Part shown: positions 21,120 to 33,101 of the stretch, piece after piece
Position numbering within the stretch: position 1 is the first letter of the stretch
How the letters are laid out: every line of letters begins with the position of its first letter
Source of the DNA: Golubevia sp. BC0850
Taxonomy: Eukaryota > Basidiomycota > Exobasidiomycetes > Golubeviales > Golubeviaceae
Assembly (NCBI GenBank): GCA_012976225.1
Contig: JAAVVG010000013.1
Span: 248,001 to 312,000 of the forward strand
Direction of reading: 5' to 3'
Length of the DNA stretch: 64,000 nt
Translations under genes and position numbers: made by a program
The notes under the pieces: model-generated
Databases searched by the model: none
The model's input: only the letters and a program-made list of their open reading frames with translations
What the model was told of the DNA's origin: nothing

Positions 21120-24100
21120 ATGATCGGTAGAAGTAATGCTGCAATTCATAGAGCTCAACTCACCCGACAGCATTTAACAAAGAGTACCTCAACTTCTTCA
21201 AACTTCCTTCCTCCTCTTTCTAATTCATCCTATACTTCTTCTAATTCTACTTCCAATTCTATCAGTGCTCTCGAGTTACCTCACTTTCTATGTCCAGCTC
21301 TGGATCCATCTTCAGCTGACACAACTATTAACTCTTCTCCTTCTACTTCTACTTCTAAGCGCACTTCTTCAAGTAAAACACCATTTAAAATCAGATTCAG
21401 CTCTACTGCTAGTATATCTAACTACTCAATTCCTTCAACTTCAAAGCTCAGATTAGACTCGATTCATTCTTCCACTTCTTCACCTTCTCAAACCAGATCT
21501 GCTTCATCTTCCTCAATCTCTACTTCTGTACCTTCATCAAATCCTAGACCCTCTGAACTTATCAGTTTTTCCAATGCTTCTCAACTACCTATCGACGATT
21601 CGACTCCTGGTGAGTTTTCAGTTGCCTCTCCAATCACTTGTTCTTCTCTTCTCCAGCTGACCTCTCAATCTTCCTCTCTCTCAGCTTCTCCTCTGGACCC
21701 CGAAGCTCAACAGCGGGAAGCAGCCGAGACTGTATCAATGTGGCAATTAGAAATGGACGAATCGATAGAAGATACACGGCGGAAAGAAATGAGAATCACT
21801 CAGGGAAACAGAGGCAGACGGAAGGAAGAGAAGAGGAAGAAAGAGTTCAGAGAGCTGACAAGGAGGACTTTGAGTATGGAAACTGGGATTGAGAATGAAG
21901 ATTATCTAAACAGAAGGGAAGAAATCGAGAGGCGAGAAGAAGAAGAAGAGATGGGAGGGATAGAAGATAGAGCAGCTTCCTCTCAGGAAGATCTTGAATC
22001 AAGCTGGTTAGATGAACCTTCAATCACTCCAAAAAAAACATCTGCAGCTCCTATCAAGTACATCAGAAAGAATCTATTCAACTTCCTCAGAAGCAGCAAA
22101 GCGAGCGATCAAGATATCCAGCTAATTCTAGAATCTTGTCGAGACATCATCTCCAAACCTTCCAACGAAACTTCTCAGCAAATGGCCTTCGCATCTTTAG
22201 AAGCCTTTCGAACGGTCAACAAAGCTAAAGTCCATACATTCAACTCGACCACAGCACCCACAGAGCTGCAATTAGCCTCTCAATCTCTTCTGCTTATCCT
22301 CCTTCATCTTAACAACCGAGTAGCACTTCAAGCCTTCTTTTCATTACTATCCACTCTATCTACCTCAAACTACTCGCTCAGAAATCGGCTTTGGCCAATG
22401 CCTAGATCTATCATTTTGGAATTGGTTCAAAAATTAGGTCGGCAGAAACGATTTCGGGGTGTTTTGAAACTTTGTGAAATCGAGAAACGACATTGGGATC
22501 ACCTCAACAGTAGTCGAGGGAAAGACAGCTATGACAGTATGGAGGATTTAGGGAAATCATTTAAGTTGGAAAAGATCAGAGCTCAATCAGGGCTCTTTCA
22601 GTGGAAGGAGATCGTCGAGGAACATCTCTCAAGCTTTCAAGATTCCTCTGAAGATTCAGGAGGGCAGGTCGATTCAAGTCAATGCTTTCATTTCCTACTA
22701 AGAAGTTCTATGAGGTTAAGAGATGTTGGTATGACTAATCTCATCCTCAAAAAGATGGGACAGGAAGGAGCTGAAGTAACGAACGAGAGCTGGAAATCTA
22801 TGATCAAAGGGTGGAGAGATGCTAGACTCGAGTTCAGTCAGATCAATCGTCCTCCTGAGCTAGACTTCGAGAGCGTTGGATCCAAAATTTTCCTAGAAAG
22901 GTCGCCTACAGTACAAGACCTCAACGAACTTATTAGAGAAGCTGCTCAATCTCAGGATCTAGGGTTTTGTCTTCAAATCTGCAAATATTTTAATCTTTTT
23001 CCAAGCTTCATCAAGAATCAAACCTCATCCTCAAATGCAAGTGACACCTCAAAACATCAACACACTGATTCTTTTCCTCTAGATTCATCTTCAATTCCAG
23101 CCCCTACAACCGAAACCTACGCTATTCTCTGTCAATTTTTGGGCAGACTTCGTAGACCTGCTTTAACGCTCCGATGTTTTAAGGAAGCTTTGGATCTTCC
23201 CGTTCATACGAGGGTGCGGAAACAGAGAGAAGAATCCAAGAAAGATCGTTTACAAGGAAAGAAGGAACTGATAGAGAATGGTGCCAAGTCAGGTTTCGAA
23301 GCTAATAAATCTTTCGAATTGGTGGAACTGGCTAGTGGTGATGATGCAGATCACAGTCAAGAAATTCAATTCTTTCGACAAGAGACTAGAAATCTCCAGA
23401 AATGTGCTCAAGCAGTGATTCTAGGATTTCTTGCCTCGCAGAGGCCCAAGCAAGCACTCGGATTCGGAGCTCTAGTTCTAGGAAGATCAACTTCCTATAT
23501 CGACGATTCTCCTCTGACTGTTAATTTCGGACTCAAGCCCTCTCAACTAAATCTGGTGGAACCCGGGACTCTTATCTACTCATCTTTACTTCAAGCAACA
23601 GCCAATCCTCAAGTTCGATCTGTCAAAGCTGCAAGAAACGTGCTCGAAGAGATGTTCTCTTGGGGTTTCATCTCCAATGGGCCGATTCGAAGAGGTCTAG
23701 CTACTTTGATATTCTCTAGTATTGGAAAGGAGACCGACGTTCAAGATGTTAGGAAAAGCTTTCAGAGATTAAAACCTATGGTTCTGAATGAGAACAGCTG
23801 GAGTCGCAGTGAAAGATTCCATGGAGAGAAGAAACCAATTTTCGAAAGGGGCAGAAGTAGGGCTAGTCGGAGGAGAATTGGAATGCAGAGGATGGAGAAG
23901 TTGGCTCAAATTCTGCAAATGAACGGATTCGAGCAAGCGATAGAGCTTTCAAATCGTAGGAAAGGTAAAGCCAGAGCTAAGCTGGACGAAGTTCAAATTC
24001 AAGAAGATCCTCTCGCATCCCTTCTGGATGATGGAAGTACTCAAGACATGTCTCACACTTGGGCGAAGGACAATCAACTTGGACCAGGTTCAGACCCGAT

Positions 24101-25304
24101 CGCATGGGGCTCGATTTCAGGCTCAAGTGCTTCAACCCAATTCTCAACAGAGCCTTCGACTAGTCTAGATCCCTCATCAATTCCAACTTCCAACGGCTTT
24201 GCTCTTCGTCTGAGAGTCTATGCAGTTCTTCGAGGTGACGTGGAATCTGCAATTTCGCTTTATCAATTAATGGAAAGATGTGGAATCAAACCAAATTCTC
24301 ATCATATCTCCCCAATCATCGAAGGATTGACCAGGTCTGGACGAAGAATGGAAGCCAAAGCTTTAATGAATGCAGCTCAAAAACATCTAAATGTTGAACC
24401 TTCAGTCGAAGTTAGAATGACTTTTATAGAAATGAGCATCAAGAACAAGGATCAACTTAGTTTAGCCAAAGATTTGAAGGAGTTCAGAGAATCTGGGCTA
24501 AAAGTCATGAATAATCGACTGAGAAACCTTCTTGAAGCTTTCAAATTAATTAGGAACAAAGAAGAGAGTGGTTTCAGGGAAGAGGGAGAATGGGAGTTTG
24601 AGTTGGGTCGTTTATGGAATTCAAACTTCAACTCGGATTCAGCAACCTCGAGATCTGGACTTGAAATCAGTGAATCAAAGAAAACTCCTGCTTCCTCTTT
24701 CTCGCCGACATTGGTCAGAAAAGAACGATTCAGAGGAGATGAGAACACAGATCCATATCTCTTCCACAGTCGATTCTGGGCTTTGAATGGGCAAAACTCT
24801 CTACTTTCAGCTCAAAACTACCTCGCTCGATCCTTGCATCTAGGTCTCAAGCCGACGAAGCCAATCATTGAAGCATTCTACAGATCAGGAAACTGGATCA
24901 AGAAGAACCTGAAGGAATCGGACTTGTCAAAAGTGGATCCGACAGTCAAAGGTCCTTGGAATGTCAGTCATCCAGAATTAGAGCAATCTTTAGAGATCTT
25001 TGGGGAGAACTGCAAGCTGATTGGGAAGGAAGAAGAGAGGATGAAGAGGGACAGGTTGCTAGAGAAGGAGTGGCGAGAAAGAGCTGTGGATCTGGTCTTG
25101 GGAGTGGTGAATGGGAACATCAGAAGAGAGGGGTTGAGACTGGCTTTGGAGAGGGATCTGCGGTCGATGAAAGGGATGTTTGGAGAGGAGTGGGTTCTGA
25201 AGGTTTGGATGGTCAAGAAAGAAGAGGTTGAGAGGACGGAATCGAGGAAGGGGAAGGAAGGAACAGGAAGGAGAGGAAAGGCAAGAGAAAACGAAGAGGA
25301 ATGA
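21120..25304 (+). CDS. PPR-type protein, probably mitochondrial, about 1,394 aa
   Basis: One long frame without introns, which is unusual in this window. It opens from a GTG at 21063, but the first ATG, 21120, gives MIGRSNAAIHRAQLTRQHL, a basic, Ser-rich, acid-free stretch typical of a mitochondrial presequence. The next 200 residues are Ser/Thr-rich. The rest is alpha-helical with tandem helix pairs of PPR character: ETYAILCQFLGRLRRPALTL near 23120, and the clearest one, VYAVLRGDVESAISLYQLME then CGIKPNSHHISPIIEGLTRS, near 24215-24340. PPR proteins bind organelle RNA and control its stability or translation. The end is rich in Lys, Arg and Glu. The target RNA cannot be told; a fungal relative of the DMR1/CYA5/RPM2 type is possible but unproven. 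Confidence 0.7.
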   Translation: MIGRSNAAIHRAQLTRQHLTKSTSTSSNFLPPLSNSSYTSSNSTSNSISALELPHFLCPALDPSSADTTINSSPSTSTSKRTSSSKTPFKIRFSSTASISNYSIPSTSKLRLDSIHSSTSSPSQTRSASSSSISTSVPSSNPRPSELISFSNASQLPIDDSTPGEFSVASPITCSSLLQLTSQSSSLSASPLDPEAQQREAAETVSMWQLEMDESIEDTRRKEMRITQGNRGRRKEEKRKKEFRELTRRTLSMETGIENEDYLNRREEIERREEEEEMGGIEDRAASSQEDLESSWLDEPSITPKKTSAAPIKYIRKNLFNFLRSSKASDQDIQLILESCRDIISKPSNETSQQMAFASLEAFRTVNKAKVHTFNSTTAPTELQLASQSLLLILLHLNNRVALQAFFSLLSTLSTSNYSLRNRLWPMPRSIILELVQKLGRQKRFRGVLKLCEIEKRHWDHLNSSRGKDSYDSMEDLGKSFKLEKIRAQSGLFQWKEIVEEHLSSFQDSSEDSGGQVDSSQCFHFLLRSSMRLRDVGMTNLILKKMGQEGAEVTNESWKSMIKGWRDARLEFSQINRPPELDFESVGSKIFLERSPTVQDLNELIREAAQSQDLGFCLQICKYFNLFPSFIKNQTSSSNASDTSKHQHTDSFPLDSSSIPAPTTETYAILCQFLGRLRRPALTLRCFKEALDLPVHTRVRKQREESKKDRLQGKKELIENGAKSGFEANKSFELVELASGDDADHSQEIQFFRQETRNLQKCAQAVILGFLASQRPKQALGFGALVLGRSTSYIDDSPLTVNFGLKPSQLNLVEPGTLIYSSLLQATANPQVRSVKAARNVLEEMFSWGFISNGPIRRGLATLIFSSIGKETDVQDVRKSFQRLKPMVLNENSWSRSERFHGEKKPIFERGRSRASRRRIGMQRMEKLAQILQMNGFEQAIELSNRRKGKARAKLDEVQIQEDPLASLLDDGSTQDMSHTWAKDNQLGPGSDPIAWGSISGSSASTQFSTEPSTSLDPSSIPTSNGFALRLRVYAVLRGDVESAISLYQLMERCGIKPNSHHISPIIEGLTRSGRRMEAKALMNAAQKHLNVEPSVEVRMTFIEMSIKNKDQLSLAKDLKEFRESGLKVMNNRLRNLLEAFKLIRNKEESGFREEGEWEFELGRLWNSNFNSDSATSRSGLEISESKKTPASSFSPTLVRKERFRGDENTDPYLFHSRFWALNGQNSLLSAQNYLARSLHLGLKPTKPIIEAFYRSGNWIKKNLKESDLSKVDPTVKGPWNVSHPELEQSLEIFGENCKLIGKEEERMKRDRLLEKEWRERAVDLVLGVVNGNIRREGLRLALERDLRSMKGMFGEEWVLKVWMVKKEEVERTESRKGKEGTGRRGKARENEEE

Positions 25305-25662
25305 AATGGGAGAGGAGACAGCGAGACAGAGATATCGAGGCAACAAAAAATGTAGTTTGATCTCGACACTTCGCCAAATCTGACAAGTGCGCACAGAGCA
25401 CGAGTGATCGAATTTTGAAAATGATTGAAAGACTTTGAACTGTCCTGAGTTCCTTTGTGTATAGATCTACAGCAGATTTGAATTAGGTTGAGAAAGATGA
25501 ATGTGAATGAAAGTGGGTTAACGTGAGTGGAGGAGGCATGTGTTGCAAAAATTAAGGCGCACGAGAAGCAGAGAGAACGAACTGGTGACTAAGAACGAGA
25601 GTAGATGACTATTAACATCGAAGGCGAATGTTCTATATTGAAAGATGGCGGGTTGGTTGAGC
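25305..25662. other. Convergent 3' spacer
   Basis: About 360 bp between the stop of the PPR gene and the stop of the minus-strand membrane gene. It should hold both 3' UTRs. No RNA gene or open frame of note is seen. Confidence 0.5.
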
Positions 25663-28600
25663 TCAAGTAATCTCATGTCGGTTGCGAGTTGGCGAGTTTC
25701 CGGAGCTCAGAGAGTCGCCATGTGATGAAGACCAAGACTGTTTGAAAGAAGAGAAGGACAAAGGTCAGAGAATCCAACTATCAAGTGATTGCTTTCAAGT
25801 CAACTTACCTCTTCTTTAATTGGGATCAAGCCACCCTCGGAAGGACTCTTGGAGAGCTCGCTCGGCAAGGCGAGCGGGGCCAAAACTCCATTTGAGGATT
25901 CCATAGGAGAGGAGGAGTCCGGAGAGGAGCTCAAATAAGGTCTTGAAGGTATTGGAATGCTCATTGCTCCAGAAGAAGAGGAGGGCGAGGCTCTCTCTTT
26001 TTGTCTAGCAGCCAATGACTGCTGCTCCAGATCTGCGACGATACGCCCAGGAGGGTGGAGACGACTCTGCGATGGGAAGGAGGCCCATAGTCTCCTCTCC
26101 TCGGAATCATCAGAAGCGTCAGTGTTCTCCGATTCCAGGCTCAGTCCGCCTGGCGAAGGAGGTTCTATCGGCGATGAGGAACGGTTGAGGCTTGTCTCAG
26201 GAGTAGCCAGAGTAAGACGAGCAACGTTTGGACCTACTACTGCAGGTACTTCTAGAGATTCAGAAGACCTGTTTTGAGGTGAAAGCTCGATCGCAGCCAG
26301 ATCTGCATCCTCTTGCCCAGCCAGTTTTGCAGTTGAAGTTCTTGACATATCATTTGCGTCTGGCCTTGACTCTTGGGACGGAGTGAGGGGATCGGCTTTG
26401 GTATTCCTAGTAGGATTTGAGTCAGACCTGCCTCTGAAAGCACCTACGACTGAAGACCACCAGTCGTCGCTCCCTTGAGGTTTTGGCACAACTCTGTCTC
26501 CTACCTCCTCCTTCTTGATTGCTACTCCTGAGTTGCTTTGGTGTCTTCTTTCAGCGATGGTGGGTCTTGCTTCGCCTTCTTTGGAGGGTGAAACTGCAGA
26601 GGAGTTTGAGAGCGTCGAATCAACTGGAGCGTACTTCTCTTCCAGTGAACTCTTGTTGGATCTGGTGATGGTCTTCTTGAGAGACGAGGCCAGAGACACC
26701 AGAGAGGAGGATGGCTTGTCCGCTTTCGACCTCCCGGGTGATGGAAGAGACAGCGGGGAAGGTTGCTGATCGAATTGGCCGGGATAGATTGTCAAACCAG
26801 CGCTACTTCCTGCCGAGACCTCTCTAGAATGAGTCTTACTACTTCCGTTGTTGGGAGTGAGGCCACCTGAGGAGTTAGAGTCCGAAAGCTTGCTCCTTCT
26901 CCTCGAATTGGCGTCTTCGCTTCGACGTTGGAACGTCGAGCTTTTCCTCTCTCTATCTGCAGAGTTCCTTCCTAGCTCAGAATTTGAACGTAGACCTTCT
27001 GCAGAGGCTCTAGGAGAGCTGCCGGTCGAGATCCTAGATGGGAAGGGAAAGATTCCAGCCAACTTGGAATTCGAAGCTCCTACTCCACGAGAGATGGACA
27101 AGGAGTTGACTTCTTCGGTCTTGGTGTCAGATGGAAAGGATGGGCTGGTCGCGCCAGCTGGAGAGCGATCTGCAAGCACAGGGGTCTCGAGAAGCATTTC
27201 TACAACCGAGGACTGAGCTGGGCTTCCGAATTCGTCCAAGCGCTTGCGGTCGAGTCCTGAAGTCTGTACTTTCTCCAGCCTCTGGTTTAGAGTAGGCGAC
27301 GTCGGGGATGAGGTAGCACGTCCTCTGGAGCGAGTCCAGTCTCCCAGAGTCTCGCCGTCTGTCTCTGCAGTCCGGGTTCTGCTCCTTGCCACAGTAGCCG
27401 CTTGAACGTCTCCATCGGTCTGAGCTACTGCTCTAGCAGGATTGCTGATGGGGAGTGCTGGAGCTGCAGTTGAATCTTGAGGAGCTGCTTGATTTGCTTC
27501 CTCCGGTAGCTTGCTGAAGTCCTTCGGAGTAGCATAGACGTCATTGGAAGCTCTAGGAGTTCCAGAGACGTCTCTCGATTCTCTACCGGCCAAAGTCTGA
27601 TTGATCCTAGACAGACTGCGATCCAGAGCGGGAGAAGGAATGCATTCGTAAAGAACTTCTCGAATCCTATCTTCGGCTCTTTGTCGCCAGGCTCTTGCAG
27701 GCGATAGGGATTTAGAGCCGAAAGTTCCGGATACAGGTCGTGACCTGACAGGAGTGAAGGTTGGAGGGTACTGAGTGCCAGTCTGTAGATTCGGATCCTC
27801 CTCGAAGAAGGCTCCCACGGTAGCGTTTCCTTCATCCCACATGCCTTCGCCAGCTCTTGTTTCATTGCTGGGGCTCATGAGATGAAACCTAGATCCTTGG
27901 CTGAGACCAGCACTGGAGTACTCTCGGTGATGAGCTTCTCCTTCCTCCACGTCTTTCCAGAATTCCTTCTCGTATCCTAGCCCTTGCTCTCTCGACAGAC
28001 CGGCTTTGAACCCGAGCGTGCTGACCAGTCCTAAGAAGGAAGTCGTGACCACGAGTAGCCTCCAGGCAGCCCAGCCTAGGTTGATCAACAAGATGACGTA
28101 GATGAAGCTGGTGAGTCGACCATCTTCAGAGTCGAAGAAGCTGGAGTCTCTGTCTTCTACGACCGCAACCTCTCCACTAGCTGAAGGACCAAATAGAACG
28201 ATGAGGACGACGCAGATGATAGCGCGAGGGAAGAGCAGCACCACTGTCGGACAGTTCTGCGAGTAGAACCAGAAAGTCTCGATCCAGAAGTCCTTGTTAG
28301 ACGCTCTCATCCTAACTTTGTACAAGAATGAGTAAAGGGAGAAAGATTTGATGGCGGTAAGGTTGAAGGAGTTGGAGGACAGATAGATTGACAGGATCGG
28401 TGGACCAGCTGGAGATGAGAGTCAAGAGAGTGAGGTTAGTTTTCAGAAGAGCAGCAGATCGCGTCGTTGGGTTCTCACTCACTCTTACTCCAGCTCCTAG
28501 TCAAGCATCTGACCCCTTCAACTCCTACTACGATACCCAACAGCCAACCAAGATCGCTAGCAGCATAGACGCCGAGAGCAATGTACCAGCCCACCTCATT

Positions 28601-31398
28601 CCCATCCCCATGCACTGCGAGTTGAGCGACAGCGTAGAGAGCGTTGAAGTCGAGGAAGAGGGTAGCCGGGACATGAGCGAATGAAATAAAAGGTAAGAAG
28701 AGGTGATGAGCCTTGGCCAAGAATGAAGTTTGAAACCTGATTGGACGCAGCGCCTTGCTGGGGTTCGGTGGAAACCGAGGCCTCAGGTGAGCCAGAGACG
28801 AGAGGTGGAATCTAGCTAACGAGCGAGTCCTCTGCGCTAAGAGGGTTGAGAGCGAAGGTCTGCCTGATCCAGGAGCCTGAGAGACTGGAGGAAAAGAAAA
28901 TCGATCAGGAAGTCCTAGCCCCAAACCATATGCTTCCCCTTCGAGTCCCGTAGTTCCTCCAGTGAGCAGATCGAGAGAATTGGTTCCTCCGTAGGACAGC
29001 GAAGAAGCGTTCCTATCGTGAGAGAGTTGAGAAGCTCTTTGCAGTCGAGGAGTAGCTGCTGGAGTTGAAGCTCCTCGTCCCCGAGATCCAGATCGTCTGG
29101 TTCCTCTTCCAGCTCCAGTCATAACTCCAATAGGAGTGACCTCCTCGTCATCTTCCCTACCTCTCTCGCCTCCACCCGAGATCAACGGATCTTGATTCAA
29201 CCTTCTGATCCCGCTTCCACCTCCAGCAGCAAAGGCTGTAGCGGGAAAGGAGATTGAGGAAGGTCGAACTCTTATTGGAGATTCATCCGAGTACTCCTTG
29301 AAAGATCCAGTGGGCATATTGACAAAGGAGAGTCGCTGCCTGCTTCTAGGAAAAGGTTCTGACAGATTGGCTTCTGGCTCGAGAGGTGCGCTTTGAGACC
29401 TAGACCTTCTGATGGGAGAGAACTCCACAGGCTCGGAGTAGAGAGACGAGAACCTCTTAGGATAAGTCAGCTCTGTAGGCGTAAGAGCACTAGCTGGACT
29501 GAGGCCTTCAGAGGATGGAACCAAGCGAGCAGGAAAGGGAGAAGCAGGGCTAGAGGCTCTGCTAGTAGGTTGGAATTGAGTCACTTTTGAAGCTTGAGAT
29601 AGGAAAGGAGTTGTCGTTTCAGGAATTGGAGATCTATAGGATGAGACATTGCTGAGCGGGATAGGTCTTGCTGTTGAAGATGAAGAAGAATCGGCTGATG
29701 TTGGCATATTGTTGCTTTTGTTGAATCCGAAAAGTCCTTTCTTGCTCTTTCTCGTCTTTCCTTTCTCTTGTTCAGCCGGTATGGAGTCTAGTTCTCCGGC
29801 TTGGGCAGATGGAGAAGTTGTATTTCGAAATCTCTCCTCGCTCCTAGATTGATAGCTGTTAGATCGAGCAGGCATCCTCCTTTCGAGCTCGATCTCCTGC
29901 TTTCTCCTCCTGGCGTCGAGTCTCTCTACCTCTTGATCTGGACTCAAAGTTCGCTTCAGAGCGCCTCCGAGTTCTGGCAAACCTCCTCGTTCACCAACTC
30001 CAGTCCGTATTCTAGCTGGGGAGGCTTGGGTTGATGAGACTGTCGGAGCTTGCGAAGAAACCTGTCGAGATCCGTCTCTATTGGTGTTCTTGTCTGAGGA
30101 GGAAGAAGTCGGAAGACCTCTGGATGGAGTCGAAGGTGCTTGTCCCTCTGATGGGGTCTCCGTTGAAGTGGGTGTTTGAGATTGAGTTGAGCTTGCCACT
30201 GCTGCTTGAGGTTGAGAAGAAGTACAAATTCGAGGAAGGTCTTTCCGATTCCTGAGTGGAGGAGATTCGACCTTGCCACCAAACGTCAGTTGAGATTCAG
30301 CGGACGCTTCTTGTAGATGCCGGCTTGAAGGCGGCTCTTCCTCTCGACTCGACTTCCTCTTCATCCCAGAACTGCTGGTTTGAGGAGGTGACTCGGGTCC
30401 TCCCAGCCAGTGAGCTCGAGGATCCAAAGAACTAGCGGGTTCTCCAGCTACCAGCTTTCGAGGCTGCTCGGCTAGATCGGCAGCTCTAGAGTAGGCCAAA
30501 GCAGCTTCAGAGGATGATCGAAGTTCTTCATCTTCTCGATACAGAGATGACTTCTCAAAAGTAGGAGACGTTTGACTGTCTATTTCTCTAGCTTTACCTC
30601 TGCTCTTTTCCGACCTTTGTCCTCCGAAATTCATTAGCTCAGCTTCACCACCGCCGCTTCCTGGTCTGGAGGAGGAAGGGAGAGCTAAGTTGAGAGTGCT
30701 CTGTAGGGTTGGCGTACTCCTTCCTTGTGGACCTATTCCTGGCGAGTTGCTGGAGATCAAGGAGGCTTGAGATCGTCCGAAAGTTCCAACGATGGCAGCC
30801 TCCTCCTCGAGGTCATCCTGGGAGATGCGACTGGAGGGGACAACCGCGCTGAATGTTCGTGGTTTGGGTGAAGTTGATGAAACTTTGGATACGAGAGGAA
30901 GGAATAAGAAAGAAGATGGATCAGAGCTTGCTGAGTTGAAATGGAGACCTGTGTTTGTTTGGTTGGACCGCCATCAATCTTGGGTCACCTAACTTTCTCA
31001 AATGGGAAAGAATCTGCTTGAGAACATTCAGCCTTTTAATTATCTTCTCCAATCTTTATACCATGCTAACGAGAATCCCCTGAGGGCTTTGGCTGAGCTC
31101 TGATGAGCTGTCCTTCCCACTGCTGATCCACTTGTGCCTCCCCCACTTGTCAGAATCGAGCTGTTTTAAGCTGTTACTCACCTCTTTCCATTGATTCAGC
31201 TCCAGCCAGACGTTCCCTTTCCCTTCTTTTAGCCTCTATTGAGCTCCTTGTTGGACCAAGCCTAGGAGATAGAGGAGTGATCTCTGATCGGGGTTGATGG
31301 TGTTGGTGTTGTGAAATGTTAGAGGAGGAAGAAGAAGATGAAGCTCGATGCTGCCGTTCCTCCAATTGATTGTGTTGGAGTGGAGTTCTTCTAGACAT
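25663..31398 (-). CDS. Large Ser-rich multi-pass membrane protein, about 1,783 aa
   Basis: On the minus strand, exons 31398-31182, 30948-28489, 28408-25809 and 25737-25663 join in phase; a second usable donor lies 6 nt further at 28483/28482. The N-terminal 700 residues are Ser/Pro/Arg-rich and disordered. A membrane block straddles the 28.4-kb intron: FLPFISFAHVPATLFLDF, GWYIALGVYAASDLGWLLGI, TVVLLFPRAIICVVLIVLFG and FIYVILLINLGWAAWRLLVV, so about four or five spans. The C-terminal 700 residues are again Ser-rich and acidic with many SP sites. The last exon is short and ends PTRNRHEIT. Two disordered arms around a small membrane core suggest a regulated anchor or scaffold. I do not recognise the family. 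The frames at 25.8-28.3 and 28.5-30.8 kb are parts of one gene, not two. Confidence 0.65.
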
Positions 31399-31449
31399 CC
31401 TTGTTTACTTGCTAACTTCTTCTGGGAAGTGACTGGATGACGTTGGTTG

Positions 31450-31473
31450 GGAGGGAGGGAGGGAGGGAGGGAG
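31450..31473. repeat. (GGGA)n repeat, G-quadruplex-like
   Basis: Six GGG runs, each separated by one A, lie about 52-75 bp upstream of the ATG of the minus-strand membrane gene, with the G-rich strand as template. This meets the usual G3N1-7 quadruplex rule. It falls in the likely 5' UTR or core promoter. Confidence 0.7.
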
Positions 31474-32107
31474 AAGGCGAGAAGGGCAGGAAGGGAAAGA
31501 GGATTGAGTGGCTGTGTCGAAAGTACCTCCCTGTTTCGCCACAGATCTTCAAGCCACCACCTTTCATGTCTTGACGCTACTTCGTTTGATCTGGGAAAAG
31601 GTCCAGAAATCGAAAGAGCATAATGCGCTTAATGAGGACCTCTCAATACGCTCGGATCCTACCTCGCAGCCTCCGAAGGACAAGAGTGATGACCCTCGGA
31701 AGACACTGCCTCATCTCACAAGCATCTACTAGAGGAATTGTAGAATGAAATATGGAGAGAAAGTATAAGAAAGAGGTCCGACATGGACTCAGATTCTGTC
31801 TTCCCGCTCTTTCTTCAATTCAGCATGTTCAGTTCAACCTCATTCACGTGATTCAACAAGGATCGAGTTGCCACTCAAAACACTTTCGAATTCTCAGCGA
31901 GTTTCGAAACAAAAGAAAAGAAAAACATGAAATCACTTTTCAGCCCAGCTCAGAACGACCTCTTGTTTCATCTCAGCCCTTCCCCCATCTCCATATCTTT
32001 CCAACAGAGTTTTGTTGATGTTGTTCCAAAAGGCTTCCCCCTCGTTTTCGGTAAGGTCGTTCCAAAAGTAGCCCATTCCAGGGTTAAACCTCAAGCTTAA
32101 AGACTAT
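31474..32107. other. Spacer upstream of the large membrane gene
   Basis: About 630 bp between the GGGA repeat and the stop of the methyltransferase gene. Frames at 31508-31732 and 31752-32018 lack convincing composition or conserved motifs. It probably contains the membrane gene promoter and the methyltransferase 3' UTR. Confidence 0.4.
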
Positions 32108-33101
32108 TTAAGCAGCAGAGAAAAGAAGAGGAGTGAGAGATAACCAGTCAGCTTTCGATTCGATTCTTGCCCACTGACTGAGCCATTCAAGTCGACTTAC
32201 AAAAGCTTTCCAATCCTCGATGATAAGATTGACCTCAACCAACACCGATCCAATTTTCTCGTCTTCGAATCCAGCTTCCTCCAAATGCTTTCTAGCCTTT
32301 TCAGCGGTGCCCCATTCTCTGACGGCTCTATTTTCGTAGAATGACCAGGCTGGATCTCCCTCCTTGGGTGGGGTTAAACCTCTAGCTTTTAGAATTTGTT
32401 TCTTCGTGGCATCCAAGATATCATAGAACTCCAAGGTGGAAGGAGTGATGAAGACACCTAACCCGTTAGGTTTCAAAGTTCTCAGAATTTCTTTGAGAGA
32501 AGCATTGGCGTCTGGTACTATCATTGGACCAAAAGGAAAGAGAACGATGTCTTGTGAGGAGTCTCCTAGAGGAGATAGATCCTGTGGGGGGGGGGGAGGT
32601 TGGAAAGAGGACGCACTCGTCAGCTAACGGGATCTCACATTCTCACTACAAGAGGCAAAATCGCTTTTGACTGACCTGAGCGTCCATTTTCTGAGCCTTT
32701 CCGAAGTCAACTTTCAAATCCTTGAACAGATCGTTAGTTACCTCTACCATTCCTTCAGCGAAGTCAGTTGCCAAAATCTCAGTCTTGCCTCTCAGCAAGT
32801 CGATCCCGTAGTGGTCGAATAGAACACTGTATTCAGCTCCAGTTCCACAAGCCAAACCAAAGATCTTGACAGGTTCTTTGGTCTTCTCGAAAACTGAGTC
32901 TAGAAGAGGGAAGATCTTGAAATCGAAACACTTCTTGATGCCTTGATAGGTAATTGGACGAGCTGCGTTCGCATTGTAGGCCTTACCGAAACTGGACCAG
33001 GTTGATTTGGGCTTAGAGATCATTCTTTGAATCTGGTGTGATGGAGGAGCAGGATGAGGAGGAGCAGGAGGATAGGAAAAAGGGAGAGGTATTTCTTGCA
33101 T
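32108..33101 (-). CDS. Class I SAM-dependent methyltransferase-like protein
   Basis: Exon 33101-32676 joins exon 32581-32108 in phase to give about 300 aa. The Rossmann motif I is KIFGLACGTGAEYSVLFDHY, followed by the acidic strand end EILATDFAEGMVE (motif II), IVLFPFGPMIVPDANASLKE, and LKPNGLGVFITPS (post-motif). These show a methyltransferase of the UbiE/Coq5-like small-molecule kind; the substrate is unknown. A later in-frame start, MISKPKSTWSSFGKAYN, would skip a Pro-rich N-terminus and may be the true one. Near the end a perfect GTAAGT (minus strand, after EDWKAF) could open a 49-nt intron giving a different C-terminus, so the final 30 residues are uncertain. The intron has a run of 11 C just before its acceptor. 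Confidence 0.7.
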
